From Chelonoidis abingdonii (taxonomy: Eukaryota > Chordata > Testudines > Testudinidae): a stretch of DNA of 64,000 bases. How positions within the stretch are numbered: the first letter of the stretch is position 1; each line of letters starts with the position of its first letter. The stretch lies in NCBI RefSeq assembly GCF_003597395.2, contig NC_133770.1:85564640-85628639 (forward strand). The letters are read 5' to 3'. Of the stretch, positions 46,451 through 58,368 are shown piece after piece. A program made the position numbers and the translations under genes. Below the pieces are notes generated by a model. It was not told the DNA's origin and searched no databases. It saw only the letters and a list, made by a program, of their open reading frames with translations.

Positions 46451-48171
46451 ACTCCCTGTCTCTGATGCTTGCTTACTGAACCCGCCTCCGGTGATTTCTC
46501 TGACCCTTGCTCATGGACTAGCATTTTGTGGCTGTCTTTGATGTGTGACCACTAGCCGAGAGAGCCTGTGCCCCAGTCCCTAACATATCAATCTGTTGAA
46601 CAGATACATCAGTGGATGTAAGGTAGAGTTGGTCAAAACATCCTGAAACTTTGGCAAATGTTGCTGTTTTTTTTAATAATCTGTAACTAAAAAGGTTTGA
46701 TTAAGATTCAGAGAAGCATCTGCCTGTCTGGATGCTCATCTAAACCTTTTGAGCTTCACCCATTGTGAGAGAATATTGAAAGTGAGCAGTACAGAGCCAG
46801 TCTAAACAAGACAGCATATTAACTATTTGTCTTCAAATCTATACAAGTCTGAGGCTTCCTCTTCTCTCCCTACCCTGAACATTTATTTTCTTAATCTTTC
46901 CATTTTTTCCAGTTCTGGTATCATTTTGTTTTCTAGCTTTATCGAAACAATACAAAATTTTACACTGAAAGGAAGTGCTGGTACTTAACTCCTGCTGGAA
47001 AAGAAAGAGCTGTAATTTGGCCCCTGCTCATTCTGAGCCCTGCCATTAACCTATGCTGAGAAATAATGTTACAGAAAAGACATTTAAAGAAATATTGTAT
47101 ATGAATGAGGCAATATCTCCAAATTAGCAGTGGCTAATGTATTTCAACCTTATCAATCACTTAAACAGTCTGTTGTGATTTCCCCACTGCACCTGCTATG
47201 CTGCCATAATCATAGGTAGCCCATACATTCAACAGCTCAGCCAGGCATTCTAACTGGGCATAGCTGCCTGTAATGTTCCATAGCAATTAAGATGTAAAAG
47301 CCTCACAGCCTGATTCCCATTACATATACTGTACCTCACAAAATATGCTACAGGCTCTATGCAGACACGTTTTCAATACAAGTGCATTTATGTGTGTGCC
47401 CATTTTGCATGTGAAATTACTGGATGAATGTCTGCAAGTCCCTGCTTGAACATGACTAGTTACATGGATTTGTGCATGTACACATGCACAAACCCATTCT
47501 CCCTGTGCATGGTTGCAATTTGCAACCACACATTTTGTGCTCACAATTCAATGGGGAGTTTACATCAAGATAATTGTGCCTCTCCCTACCTACTGACAGG
47601 TTCAGACCTACCTACCTACTTACCTACCATCATAACTGAGCACCAAGTAGTGCATAGTGGGAGGTATTTGAAGCAGCAAATATTCTGACTTGTGCCCACA
47701 ATTAGTTTTTTGTGGGTACAAAGTGTGTGCACAAATTGCACCCTCAAGCAAGGAGCCTAGGACTTTTGAAAGCTGTAGCCATTTGAAAATCTAGGGTACC
47801 TATCATTTTACAAAAAAACCCCACTCCAAAACAAAAAAAAAACCCACTCACCCCAACCGAACACTGCATTTTAGCATTATACAATTTTCAAGCAGTAATG
47901 GTAGAGAGGATTATCTCCCATCTCTACCTACTGCTTTGGAAGTTATTTTTGTTTTTTAATTATTGTTTTATTGATTTGGGAAGGCTAGGTTGAAGAAATG
48001 TGTTTTGCAATTCACTCAGGAGGTGCTGAGATTCCTGATTCCTCTAATTTTCTTTGTTACAAAGTTGTGGCCATCCTTAGAGAATTCTGTCTCTTGAACT
48101 TGTGAATCTCACTCTTAGAATGGCAATTATATTGTTCCAGTGGATCACAGCTGTTGTGGAAGGTCACAACT
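46451..48171. other. Unassigned AT-rich sequence
   Basis: No recognised element. An A-rich tract at 47811-47845 and CTACCTACTTACCTACC tetranucleotides near 47610-47625. The 86-codon ORF at 47428 has no known motif. Confidence 0.4.
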
Positions 48172-48415
48172 TCAGGGTTTGTCTACACTTACCGGGGGAG
48201 TGACGATCGATGCATCGGTGGTCGATTAAGCAGGTCTAGTGAAGACCCGCTAAATCGACTGCAGATTGCTCTCCCATCAACTCCTGTACTCTACTGGACT
48301 GAGAAGAGTAGGGAAGTCTCCCATTGACGTCGCGGAGTGTGGACTCTATGGTAAGCAAGTCTAAGTTACATTGATTTGACTTACGCTATTCACGTAACTC
48401 AAATAGTGTAGCTTA

Positions 48416-51084
48416 GGCCTGGTCTACACTGTAGATTGCCACGTATTCGCAGGGGCAAAAGAAAAATGCAGGCCTGTTATTTACCAGGCTGCACGTGGCA
48501 ACAGACTATATAGGTAAGAGATGCAAGGAGAGTATGGGTCACAAGGCAAACTGCAGACACACACACAAACGGGAAGCCAGAGACTCAAATGGACGCTTAT
48601 GGATGGAGGGGTACTGAGGACTCCAGCTTAGTCCATCAGTCCACAGCCAGTCTTCTGAAAAGTATTTGATTCTTGGCTGAGCTCCCCAATGTCTGTAGGT
48701 TCAAACACAGTGTCTGGGCGTGGTTCAGGGAAATAGCTCCTCGTTCCCCCCCCACACGTGAAGAAAAGGGAAAGAAATCATTTCTTGACTTCTTCAATGT
48801 CACCCTATGTGCTACTGAATGCTGCTGGTAGCGCGATGCTGTGAGCAGTGAGGCAGTATTCGCGCCTCTTCTCCCTCTCCCCGGTGTAGACGGTGCCACT
48901 ATGACTGATTATCCGGTCGTCGCCATCGCCCGTGAGTGCTCCTGGCTGGCCTCGGTGGGCTGGCCGGGCTGTAAGGCGCCTGGGTAAAATGGGAATGACT
49001 CCCAGTTACTCCCGAGTAATGGTACAGAACGGCTGGGAACCGTCTTCATCATAGCAACTGGGGCCTGAGGCTTCTATCAAGCCCCCTCCCTTTCCTGTGT
49101 AAAGAAAGATTCTGTACTGCCTAGGACTGTATAGCCCCAGGGAGGCTGTCCCTTCTTTATCTCCACTCTACAAGTCTCTGTTTCTTATTCCTGCATTTTT
49201 ATAATTCATGACACAAATGGGGGGGACACTGCCACGGTAGCCCAGGGAAGTTTGGCGGAGGAGGGACGCATGGGAGCGGGGCGCGGGCGCGCCGGGGCGG
49301 GGGGGGGGGGGGGCGGGGTTGTTGCAGGGGCACCCTTGTGAACACTTGACACGAGCAGCTGTGCTCTGATTACGCTGGTCCTCTAATACACTGGCCCCTA
49401 TTCTTAGGCAGCTGAACTCTTATTTTTAGAAACATAAGTGAGGGATTGACTCAGCCCAATGTCGGTGAGTTCAATCGCCAAATTTGCTTTTGCTTTGCGC
49501 CCCGGCCGATTTCAGCCAGTGGGCATTCATGATAAGCAGCGGACGTTACAGAGGGGGAGAGATAACCGTCATCTCATTGCCAGTTTCTCCGGCAGTAGAT
49601 GGTACGAACATCGGTAAACCATCTCTGCTGTCTGCAAAAGCAAGTGGAATGCTGCCTTGCTGTTAGCGCTGGAGTATCGCCTCTCTGTCTGCGGCATCCA
49701 GCCACACATACGGTGCGGAAAAAAAAAGCTGAACGGGCTCCACTGGTTGCTTGCTATGGCGTCTGCCAGGGCATTCCAGGGAAAAATGGCGCGAAAGGAT
49801 TGTCAGCTGATGTTTTCCTGGAGGAAGGAAGGACTGCGACATTTTACCCAGAACCACCCGCGACAATAATGATTCAACCCAAGAATTCCAAGGGGCGGGG
49901 GAGACTGCGGGAACTATGGATAGCTACGGGAAGACTACCCACAATGCAACGCTTCAGAAATCGACGTTAGCCTTGGACCCNNNNNNNNNNNNNNNNNNNN
50001 NNNNNNNNNNNNNNNNNNNNNNNNNNNNNNNNNNNNNNNNNNNNNNNNNNNNNNNNNNNNNNNNNNNNNNNNNNNNNNNNNNNNNNNNNNNNNNNNNNNN
50101 NNNNNNNNNNNNNNNNNNNNNNNNNNNNNNNNNNNNNNNNNNNNNNNNNNNNNNNNNNNNNNNNNNNNNNNNNNNNNNNNNNNNNNNNNNNNNNNNNNNN
50201 NNNNNNNNNNNNNNNNNNNNNNNNNNNNNNNNNNNNNNNNNNNNNNNNNNNNNNNNNNNNNNNNNNNNNNNNNNNNNNNNNNNNNNNNNNNNNNNNNNNN
50301 NNNNNNNNNNNNNNNNNNNNNNNNNNNNNNNNNNNNNNNNNNNNNNNNNNNNNNNNNNNNNNNNNNNNNNNNNNNNNNNNNNNNNNNNNNNNNNNNNNNN
50401 NNNNNNNNNNNNNNNNNNNNNNNNNNNNNNNNNNNNNNNNNNNNNNNNNNNNNNNNNNNNNNNNNNNNNNNNNNNNNNNNNNNNNNNNNNNNNNNNNNNN
50501 NNNNNNNNNNNNNNNNNNNNNNNNNNNNNNNNNNNNNNNNNNNNNNNNNNNNNNNNNNNNNNNNNNNNNNNNNNNNNNNNNNNNNNNNNNNNNNNNNNNN
50601 NNNNNNNNNNNNNNNNNNNNNNNNNNNNNNNNNNNNNNNNNNNNNNNNNNNNNNNNNNNNNNNNNNNNNNNNNNNNNNNNNNNNNNNNNNNNNNNNNNNN
50701 NNNNNNNNNNNNNNNNNNNNNNNNNNNNNNNNNNNNNNNNNNNNNNNNNNNNNNNNNNNNNNNNNNNNNNNNNNNNNNNNNNNNNNNNNNNNNNNNNNNN
50801 NNNNNNNNNNNNNNNNNNNNNNNNNNNNNNNNNNNNNNNNNNNNNNNNNNNNNNNNNNNNNNNNNNNNNNNNNNNNNNNNNNNNNNNNNNNNNNNNNNNN
50901 NNNNNNNNNNNNNNNNNNNNNNNNNNNNNNNNNNNNNNNNNNNNNNNNNNNNNNNNNNNNNNNNATGGACGCACAATGCCGAATTACTGTGCCTAGTGTG
51001 GCCGCATGAAATCGAATTTATAATATCAGTTTTATAAAACTGATTTTAGCTAATTCGATATTATCCCGTAGTGTAGATGTGGCC
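48416..51084. mobile_element. Large Harbinger-like non-autonomous element
   Basis: Left end GGCCTGGTCTACACTG, right end GTAGTGTAGATGTGGCC; flanking triplets TTA (48413-48415) and TCA (51085-51087), a TNA target with one change. The interior has GCCTGGGTAAAATGGGAATG, GGGAACCGTCTTCATCATAG, CCCAGAACCACCCGCGACAA and CGGGAACTATGGATAGC, which I recognise as parts of a long turtle Harbinger-type repeat. No transposase or Myb-like gene is readable. Contains a G18-type run near 49300 and the 984-N gap. Confidence 0.65.
49981..50964. other. Assembly gap (984 N)
   Basis: Run of N only. ORFs of 335-373 codons reported across it are artefacts. The two edges (GCCTTGGACCC and ATGGACGCACAATGCC) read like neighbouring parts of one repeat. 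Confidence 0.99.
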
Positions 51085-51119
51085 TCAGACTGAATTTCTC
51101 CTGCAGTGTAGACAAGGCC

Positions 51120-51436
51120 TCAGAGAATGAGGCAGTCTCGTGGGTAAGCTGAGCTAGTCCTGTGGAGGTTTTGAAGATAAGGATTAAAACCTTGAACTTG
51201 CCTCTGTACTCATTGAGGAGCCAATGCACTGAGTGAGTACCAGTGTGATGTACAGGTTGTATTGTTGAGTATAATAGGTGAGCTGTTAAATTTTGAATCA
51301 ACTGAAGCTTTACTAAGCTCAGCAATTTCATTTCTAGATATAGTGCACTGTGGTAATCAAGCCAGGAGGATGCAGATATGTAGGTCACTATGGCCAAATA
51401 CAAGTCTGATAAGATGAGACACAATCTTCTGGCCAA
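51120..51436 (-). pseudogene. L2-type LINE ORF2, C-terminal relic
   Basis: The 128-codon minus-strand frame contains SWLDYHSALYLEM, LVKLQLIQNLTAHLL, VHWLLNEYRGKFKVLILIFK and GLAQL. The order LDY--ALY---...KLQ-IQN-AA-LL...HWL---YR--FK-L-L-FK is the conserved C-terminal block of L2-like reverse transcriptases. The rest of the LINE is absent. Divergence from the motif suggests an old insertion. Confidence 0.7.
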
Positions 51437-51472
51437 ACACAGGGTGTAGAGGCCATTGCTCCTGGTTGTAAC

Positions 51473-51671
51473 TACATCTCTACCCCATTATAACGCCACC
51501 CGATATAACACAAATTTGGATATAACATGGTAAAGCAGCACTCCGGGGAGGAGGGGGACAGGGCTGCGTACTCTGGTGGATCAAATCAAGGTTGATTATA
51601 ACGTGGTTTCACCTATAACGCGTAAGATTTTTTGGCTCCTGAGGACAGCATTATATCGAGGTAGAGGTGTA
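51473..51671. mobile_element. TA-flanked MITE (Tc1/mariner, Tigger-like)
   Basis: Left TACATCTCTACCCCATTATAACG and right TTATATCGAGGTAGAGGTGTA are inverted, with TA at both ends. Interior GATATAACACAAATTTGG and GTTTCACCTATAACGCG. Confidence 0.8.
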
Positions 51672-52751
51672 TTTGGCTCTCCAGTAGCAGTGAAAAGTCC
51701 AGAAGGAACCCCATCATTACAAGCAGAGAGCAGCTACCCTCAGTGAAGGGTGATGTTATGATAGGTAAGCAAGTTGTAGTATTTTAGTGCCATAGACACC
51801 AGTTATCCAGAGAGCTGCTTTATTGGGATGTCTCCCAGGGAACCAATTCAACCTAATCCTGAACTGGAGAATGGTACAGACTGCTGCTTAACTGGGGCAT
51901 TAGGAGGATGGATTCAGTCACTGTGGTGCTAACAGCTTACATAGCATTTAACCTTATCTTAAGTAGGTGTGAAACATCAAAACTCCAGATTTTAAATGAA
52001 GAAGTTGCCATCTAATGATCCGGGGGGAAAAGATACAATAAAGATGAACAGCCAAGAGTAGATTATTTTAGCCTTGATTTTAAAATAAAGTACCGAATAA
52101 AAAAAGAAATGGCATCGTCTCATCTTCACTATGTCAGGTTGTCCACAAGGTGATCTGACTTCAGAGATTTTTTTGTCTTCAACGAGCCAGAGGTATTCTA
52201 GTGAAATGCTGTTCTTTCCTATTCTATAATACACTTCATTCCCTGCCAAAAAAATTCAGCAACTATGAACAACATTCTCTGCTCTCCTGTGTGACTTCCA
52301 ATATGTTGAGATGATTCATATTATTCTCTTGAGGCAACTAAGCAAGAACAGAAGAACTTGTTTAAATTAAAGCTAGGTTGATCCTGGAAAAGCACAGCTG
52401 GATTTTGAACTTTCTTGTAGGTTGCTGGCCTGTCACCTCAGCCCAAGGAGGATTAATACCACATCTACAATCTGTTCAGGCCCTTTCCTCGAGGCCTTAT
52501 TTATTGGTTGTACTGACAATCATCTGTTCTTATTTTGGGGTTTGTTGTTCAACACTAACAGTTACCTTTTCCCTGTCCCAGTAACTTCCTTGCCAGAGCC
52601 TCCCTGCTCCTGACAGCTCTTCCTCAGTCCTCATTAGGTCATCTTCCTGGCAGTCTCTTTTCTTCCTCTGCAACATGTTTCCTATAGCTCTCCTCCTCAG
52701 CTGAGCTCTTTCACTCTTTATATGAATCAAGTGCACCTCAGGCAATCAACG
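51672..52751. other. Unassigned sequence
   Basis: No coding motif or element found. Confidence 0.4.
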
Positions 52752-52873
52752 TAGGGTTGCCAACTCTCCAGGATTGTCCTGGAGTCTCCAGGAACTAAAG
52801 ATTAGTCTTTAATTAAAAGATCATCATGTGATGAAACCTCCAGGAATACATCTAACCACAACTGACAACCCTA
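52752..52873. mobile_element. MITE with TAGGGTTGCCAAC ends
   Basis: Left TAGGGTTGCCAACTCTCC and right ACTGACAACCCTA form an inverted pair; interior CTCCAGGATTGTCCTGGAGTC is itself palindromic. Confidence 0.7.
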
Positions 52874-55119
52874 TCACCTGACCCCTTCATAGTTAGGTAT
52901 GATAATTCCCCTCTATGAGGCCCAAACACCTGTTCTTAAAAGGGCTCTACTTCAGAACAGGCTGCCCCAGCCCTTGGAGGGGCAGACACCGTGTTACTTT
53001 TCCAGTGTTCTGCTAGTGAGTTTTTGGTTGGCCCTATAGAGAGATAGGGAACAGCTGGAACATTTGGATCAGGATCTAGGTTTTTGGAATTTGAACAGCT
53101 CATTCCCTCTGCAGAATTGGAAGCTTTTGGTTTCAGTCCATCTCTGTCCAACACACATCTCTGTTTAACATTCTGTGCCCTTGAAAGGGGACTAAAGAAC
53201 ATAGTCGCTTTAGGGCCTGATACAAAAATACATTGGATTCAATGGGCTTTAGATCAACCTCCCCCACCCCCACTAGCTTTTGATTTGGTTTAGGTCTCAA
53301 ATGAACAACAAGTTGTTGGGGATATAGACTAGAGTTTGGAGAAGTTCCAGATTTAGGGCCCAAGTTCTTCTCTCAGGGCCTGATTCTCATTTACATTATG
53401 GCCCCTAAAGACTGCCAGAGCAGTGTTGTGAAAATAAGAAAGAATCCTTAGTTTTCATATCTTAGCAATTGTAATTTAAATTTGGGGGAAAGGTTCTGGA
53501 GGGAAGTAAATTCTTGTTTGATGCAAACTGTTTCATCCACTCCTCGTATACAGAAAAACATGCGGTGCTGAATGAACTAGGGAAAGTATTTTTAGGGTTA
53601 AACCCACTCAGCACCAGCCGAAAGATAAAATACCTTACCAGGTCAGATCGGACCTCTACTTCAATTGCACAGCCTTACTGATATTCCTGTAAAGAAACTG
53701 TTTCCTCTTCTCAGACAAGGAACCTCTGCAGATCCTGGCCACTCTGATTAGCAGTACAGAATGCCTCTTCTCTCTGTCCTGTCATGCCAAGGCCCTTGAA
53801 CAAAGCAGCATGGCAGAACAGACATTGAAGGAAAAACTGATGCCACATGTCAAATTGTTCCAGTCATATATTTAAGTGATTGCAAAAAGCAATTCCATCT
53901 TCTTTAACTGACTAAACTCAAACACTTTTAACAGATTTTTCACCCAGCCCACCCAGAACTGCTTTGGCATTGTTTTGCCTGATTTTTATAGCCTGCATTT
54001 ATAAACAGACATTAAAAATGCTATTCCTAGCTCTCAGATATAGCACCAGTGCTTGCTACACTTTCTTTTGTGGTTTTGGAGTATAAAGATGCATATGATC
54101 TCCTGAGTAGGTCAGAGGGAGCCTGTTTTCATTTGTCCGATAAAAGTAAGGTGAAAGGTGCAGAAAATATCCATTTTAACTCATGGGAAGAGTACACAGA
54201 ACTAGGAAAGGTGGGATTTGCTTAAATACATTTCTGGGGGAGCTGAACACATTTTCACAGCATCCTGTGGGATAATAGCTCAGTTGCAGGTTGCATAATT
54301 CATTTATATCCTGCACAGATATATGCAAAGGTTAGAGATATAATTAGTCTTTCTCTGTTCTCCCTCTTCTGACCCACACAAACACTGTCTCTTACTCAAC
54401 CTGTCACTGTTAGCCGCATTATCCAGGTCTCCAGAAGAGAGACAGTATTAAAAAATTATGGTAATTTAATTCAGAATGAGCTTCCCTTTATAGTTTGCAC
54501 ATTATTCTTATAGAATTGTCTATTAATAAACTGTAGGAATAATTTTACATTTCTATAGCACTTTTCCTCCCAAAGGATCCTAAACCACTTTGCTAGCGAC
54601 AGGGCTTATTTTACCTACTCTTGACAGATAGGACTCAATTTTACCGTTATGGTACAGTCTCAGCTCTGGAGGCACGGCTGAGCCACTCTACTTAAGCTGG
54701 ACCTCCCTGACTCAGGAAGAGAGCATACATGCTGCTAGACCCCTTCAAAAGGCATCATGCTCCCCTGCATACCTGGCTAACTCCACCAGCATGTGCCTCA
54801 CCTTTTCCTCTGCCCTCCTCACCCTCTAGGTGCATGGCAGGAGCTGTTCCTCTGCTCCAGGGACCAAAAGGACCTCCACTGATCCTTACTGTGGTAGAGT
54901 GATGTAAAAGGGGCAATATTCTCCCCACCATCCCTCATGCATCCACAGAGCAGCAGGGCACCATCAGACCCATCTCAGGACTGTATTATCTCTTACACCC
55001 ACCAGCCTTTCTATTTACCTGCAGTGATAAGTGGCATGTTACATCTATTTCAAAGGGAACTGAGAGATGTAGGGATTTCCAGATGGGTGGAGGTTCTTAC
55101 ATGACTCTTGCTATTACCA
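52874..55119. other. Unassigned sequence
   Basis: Only short ORFs. A fragment like the TGATTCTCATTTACA palindrome lies near 53376. Confidence 0.35.
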
Positions 55120-55382
55120 TTATATGTTTGTATGTAGTAGCACCTACAGACCAACTGAGATCAGGACCCCTTTTGCTAGGGGCTGTACACACCTAATAAG
55201 AGAGAGCCCCAAAGATATTACCATCTACATAGACAGGACAGGCAAAAGTTAGGGATGGGGGAACAAAGGCACAGAGAGATGAAGTGATTTGTCTCATGAT
55301 TACATGGCAGGTTAACAGCAGATTTTGCCTTAAAACCCAGGTTTCCTGACTCCCACTCAAGTGCCCTTGTGACTAGAACATA
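55120..55382 (-). repeat. CORE-SINE/MIR-like ancient repeat
   Basis: GTAGCACCTACAGACC, GGGGCTGTACACACCTAATAAG, AAAGGCACAGAGAGATGAAG, AACCCAGGTTTCCTGACTCC. Same order and orientation as 8735-9030. Confidence 0.6.
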
Positions 55383-56106
55383 CTGGGGATTGAATAAGGA
55401 GCCCCAGTAGTTGCCTCCATGTTTTCAGTTACACCCTCACAATGGTTATGAACAAGGAGATGGAGTTATGTGTAGATCTTCACTGACTAAGCTTGGCTTT
55501 TATTGAAGACTTCCAGGGACAATAATCCAAAGAAATGACTCCACAGACTTCTTGTAGGTGAACTGGTCTGAAATCTAAAGTCCTTATGTCCCTAGCTCCA
55601 ATGTCTTTATTTGGCACGCTATCACTTATAGCAGATGGGCTGACAGGACTCAGACCACAAAGTCGCAGTCAAAGCTAACTTCTGAGTTAGCCCATCAAGT
55701 GCTTACTGTCTTTGTGAAACTCCAACAGTGTAGCTCCATTTACCCACTGGAGATATAGTTAGTGGGTAAAAGAAGCTACATCCATTTACACCAACTGAGA
55801 ATCTGGAGCAGTGAGTTGCTACTGAAATCAGTGGAACAAAGTACATTTATATTCCAAGCAGGTGACTAAGCATGTTAAAACTGAAATTCCTTAAGGTCAC
55901 AACATATCAAGCCTGATTCTCCTCTCACATGGAATTTAAATCTGAAGCAACTCTATTAAAGTCAATGAATTACATTGGTATAAGACTGGTGAAAGAGGAA
56001 AATCCAGTCCACTGAACCAATGGTTGAGCATTCATGTATAATTTCGTTTGTATGCCATGTACATTGGAACCAGCAACAGAAGTCTCTAGGTCAGTTTTTC
56101 TTTTAT
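55383..56106. other. Palindromic ancient repeats in otherwise unassigned sequence
   Basis: 55913-56010 begins CCTGATTCTCCTCTCAC and ends AAAGAGGAAAATCCAG around AAAGTCAATGAATTACA, a large imperfect palindrome. Similar TTTACACCA/ACCAACTGAGAATC pieces lie near 55780. Confidence 0.45.
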
Positions 56107-56111
56107 AGCAC

Positions 56112-57127
56112 TGAAGTGGGTCAGTTGTGGTTCCTCCCCCTTTGACTCAGTGGGAGGTCACCCTGGCTCACTACGTCAGTGTGTGTCACCCACTGTCAGG
56201 GAATTAGCATAGTCTGGCATGAGGATATGGGGCCCAAGCAACAGGGTGGAGTGGATTCACAGTCTTAAGGGGCTCTGGCTCTCAGGCTGAGTAGGCTATA
56301 AACAGTGTGTGTATTCCAGCCCCCGGCAGTGCAGCGCAGTAAACAGTCTAGGCTCAGCCCTCAGGAAGGGGAGAGCAGTGGATAGTCTAGTGACCTAGTT
56401 CTGGTGGATGGTAGGCTAACACAGGCCTCCTGGCCTACAGTGTGAAGCTGCCACCCCACAAGCGGGGTGGCGGGAGATAGGGTGACCCGGCCCACCCAAT
56501 TCTATCGGGTCCCAGCCTAGGGGCCTAACAGTGGGGGATTCCCCACTGTGGTCAGTGGGGAATCCAGCCACAATATGCTGACCTGGTTTCAGGCAGCAAT
56601 GCAGCCAGACTGGAGTCGGATTCCTTGGGCCACTTCCTACCCTTTCCTTGGGGTGTACGTGGGTCTGGGGGTGTCCTCCTTCTCCCTGGGATAGGTAGCT
56701 AGCAGCAGTCCCAGTGACTCCTCAATGTCTGGGTCAGCTGGCAGCTCCAGCAGCTCTGGCCAGTCCTCAGCTTGGCAGGGCTTCTCTCAGTCTCCAGGCT
56801 CATGAGTGGGCAGAAGGTATCTGTCTCCTCTAGTGGCTGCAGCACATCTGAGCTCCAGGACCTGCCTTTTATACTTCCTGTCCCACCTCCTCTCCTGTCT
56901 CCAATGGGAAGGGTGAGCATAGGGTTACCAGACAGCAAATGTGAAAAATTGGGATGAGGTGGAAGATAATAGGAGCCTATATTAGAAAAAAAACCAAAAT
57001 CGGGACTGTTCCTATAAAATCGGGACATCTGGTCACTGTAGGTGGGCATGGCCTGGTTCTGCCCACCTGGGCTCAGAGAGTGGTTTCTCCCCCTCAACTC
57101 AGCGGGAGGCCACTCCACCTCACTACA
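56112..57127 (-). mobile_element. Solo LTR, same family as 13849-14642, hosting a MITE
   Basis: Reverse-complemented it starts TGTAGTGAGGTGGAGTGG and carries ACAGGAAGTATAAAAGGC, matching GCAGGAAGTATAAAAGCC of the first copy, then GGATTCCCCACTGACCAC and CCACTGTTAGGCCCCTAGG. Flanks AGCAC (56107-56111) and GGCAC (57128-57132) match at four of five. The terminal module is again repeated: CTCCCCCTTTGACTCAGTGG near 56142 against CTCCCCCTCAACTCAGCGG near 57088. A MITE is nested at 56920-57040. The 157-codon ORF is a shadow. Confidence 0.75.
56920..57040. mobile_element. MITE with GGGTGACCAGA ends, nested in LTR
   Basis: TAGGGTTACCAGACAGC at left, ATCTGGTCACTGTA at right, interior TAAAATCGGGACATC. 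It interrupts the LTR between GGGAAGGGTGAGC and GGTGGGCATGG. Confidence 0.75.
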
Positions 57128-57132
57128 GGCAC

Positions 57133-58202
57133 ATTCTAGAAATATCTGGTCAATTTCTGACTGACTGAGCAAGTTCTCTTCAGAGGGTTGTTCTAATAAT
57201 ACTTCCTTGAATCAGAGCTGTGGGGTGTGTGCAAAGGAGCCAAAGCTCTAAATATTATAGTTAGAGTTTGTTGGAAAATGTTCAGACGTGCAGTTTTCTA
57301 CTGAAAAAAGCAGTTTCATCAAAATTGAAACATTTTGTAGAAAACTGTTGATTCTGATGAAACTTTAAATGGGAATATGTTTAAATGTTTGTTTTGTTTC
57401 AATAAAATAAAAATGTGGTTTTGATGATACAAATATTTTGTTTCAACTTTGTTTCAATTCATTTTGACTGTATTAAATTATTAGCTATTAAATATAAGTA
57501 CGATATTAAAAAGAATATTTTAATTGACTATTAACATTCAAACAAAATGAATTTAAATGACAAAAATCAAAATTAAATATTTTACCTTGTTAAAATTACA
57601 TGTTTTTATCTGAACACATAAATTAACATTAACAAAATATTTAGATAACCCTAAATAAAAATGTTTTGGAATTTTTGTTTTGTGGGAAATTATGATGTCA
57701 GCTTTTTGTCCTGAGTTTTAACATTTCCTCATCTCCCCGCCCCATCTCCAAAAAAGCATCAAAATTTCCCATGCAACAAAAATTCCAGTTCCTGACCAGC
57801 TCTAATTATAGTAATTAAAAACTTTATTATGATCTTTAGTACAGGTGTTGACAGTCTTTGGAGGGCTACAATTTTTCAAGCATGCTTAAAAACACTTCAG
57901 AAATGTAGAGAGATAATGTGAGTGAGATCATATATTTTGATGGAGAAATTTTGTTTGTGAAAGAGAGAAGCTGCTGAGCTACACTGACCTCTGCTTATGT
58001 TTATTGTCAATACTTTCACAAAAAAGCACAACTCTTCTCTTGTGGGCAAGTTTATTCTGAGTGTAGAGGACTGGCAAAAGGCCTCCTGTGCCATTTAAAC
58101 CTCTAACCGGAGCTATGGGGGGGCTTTGCCTATGCTGGATTATAAGATTATTTTTTTTTGAGAATATTTGCAAAATTACCATATAAATGTTTGCAAAAAG
58201 AA
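57133..58202. other. Unassigned AT-rich sequence
   Basis: Strongly AT-rich at 57250-57680, with TTTTGTTTCAA repeats in both orientations; no element boundaries resolved. Confidence 0.35.
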
Positions 58203-58368
58203 GGCGGAGTACTTGTGGGACCTTAGAGACTAACGAATTTATTTGGGCATAAGCTTTCGTGGGCTAAAACCCACTTTTGCCCAAATAAATTTGTTAGTCT
58301 CTAAAGTGCCACAAGTACTCCTCGTTCTTTTGCTGATGCAGACTAACACAGCTACCACTCTGAAACAT
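58203..58368. repeat. Fold-back repeat with about 40-bp arms
   Basis: GTACTTGTGGGACCTTAGAG... (58210 on) and ...CTCTAAAGTGCCACAAGTAC (to 58318) are inverted over roughly 40 bases, with a 30-base loop containing GTGGGCTAAAACCCAC. It continues into ACAGCTACCACTCTGAAAC. This sequence is very common in reptiles; I suspect a Penelope-like terminal region but cannot prove it. Confidence 0.6.

Larger units (their letters stand above)
48175..51119. mobile_element. Harbinger-type MITE split by a larger relative
   Basis: Left end GGGTTTGTCTACACTTACC and right end GCAGTGTAGACAAGGCC are inverted, with TCA on both sides (48172-48174 and 51120-51122). The inner 48416-51084 element separates the arms. Interior of the left arm: CGATCGATGCATCGGTGGTCG, AGACCCGCTAAATCGACTG. 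Confidence 0.5.

Noticed and set aside
49240..49330. GC-rich, CpG-containing stretch as a possible host promoter island
   Set aside because: It sits inside the Harbinger-like repeat and is largely a homopolymer G expansion; no exon or splice site follows.
49916..51037. ORFs of 335-373 codons across the N gap
   Set aside because: Almost entirely unknown residues; an artefact of translating N.
56699..57172. 157-codon minus-strand ORF
   Set aside because: Crosses an LTR and a nested MITE; no motif.
58320..58365. Possible hammerhead ribozyme (CTGATG ... GAAAC)
   Set aside because: The core would need CTGANGA; the sequence has CTGATGC and no supporting helices.
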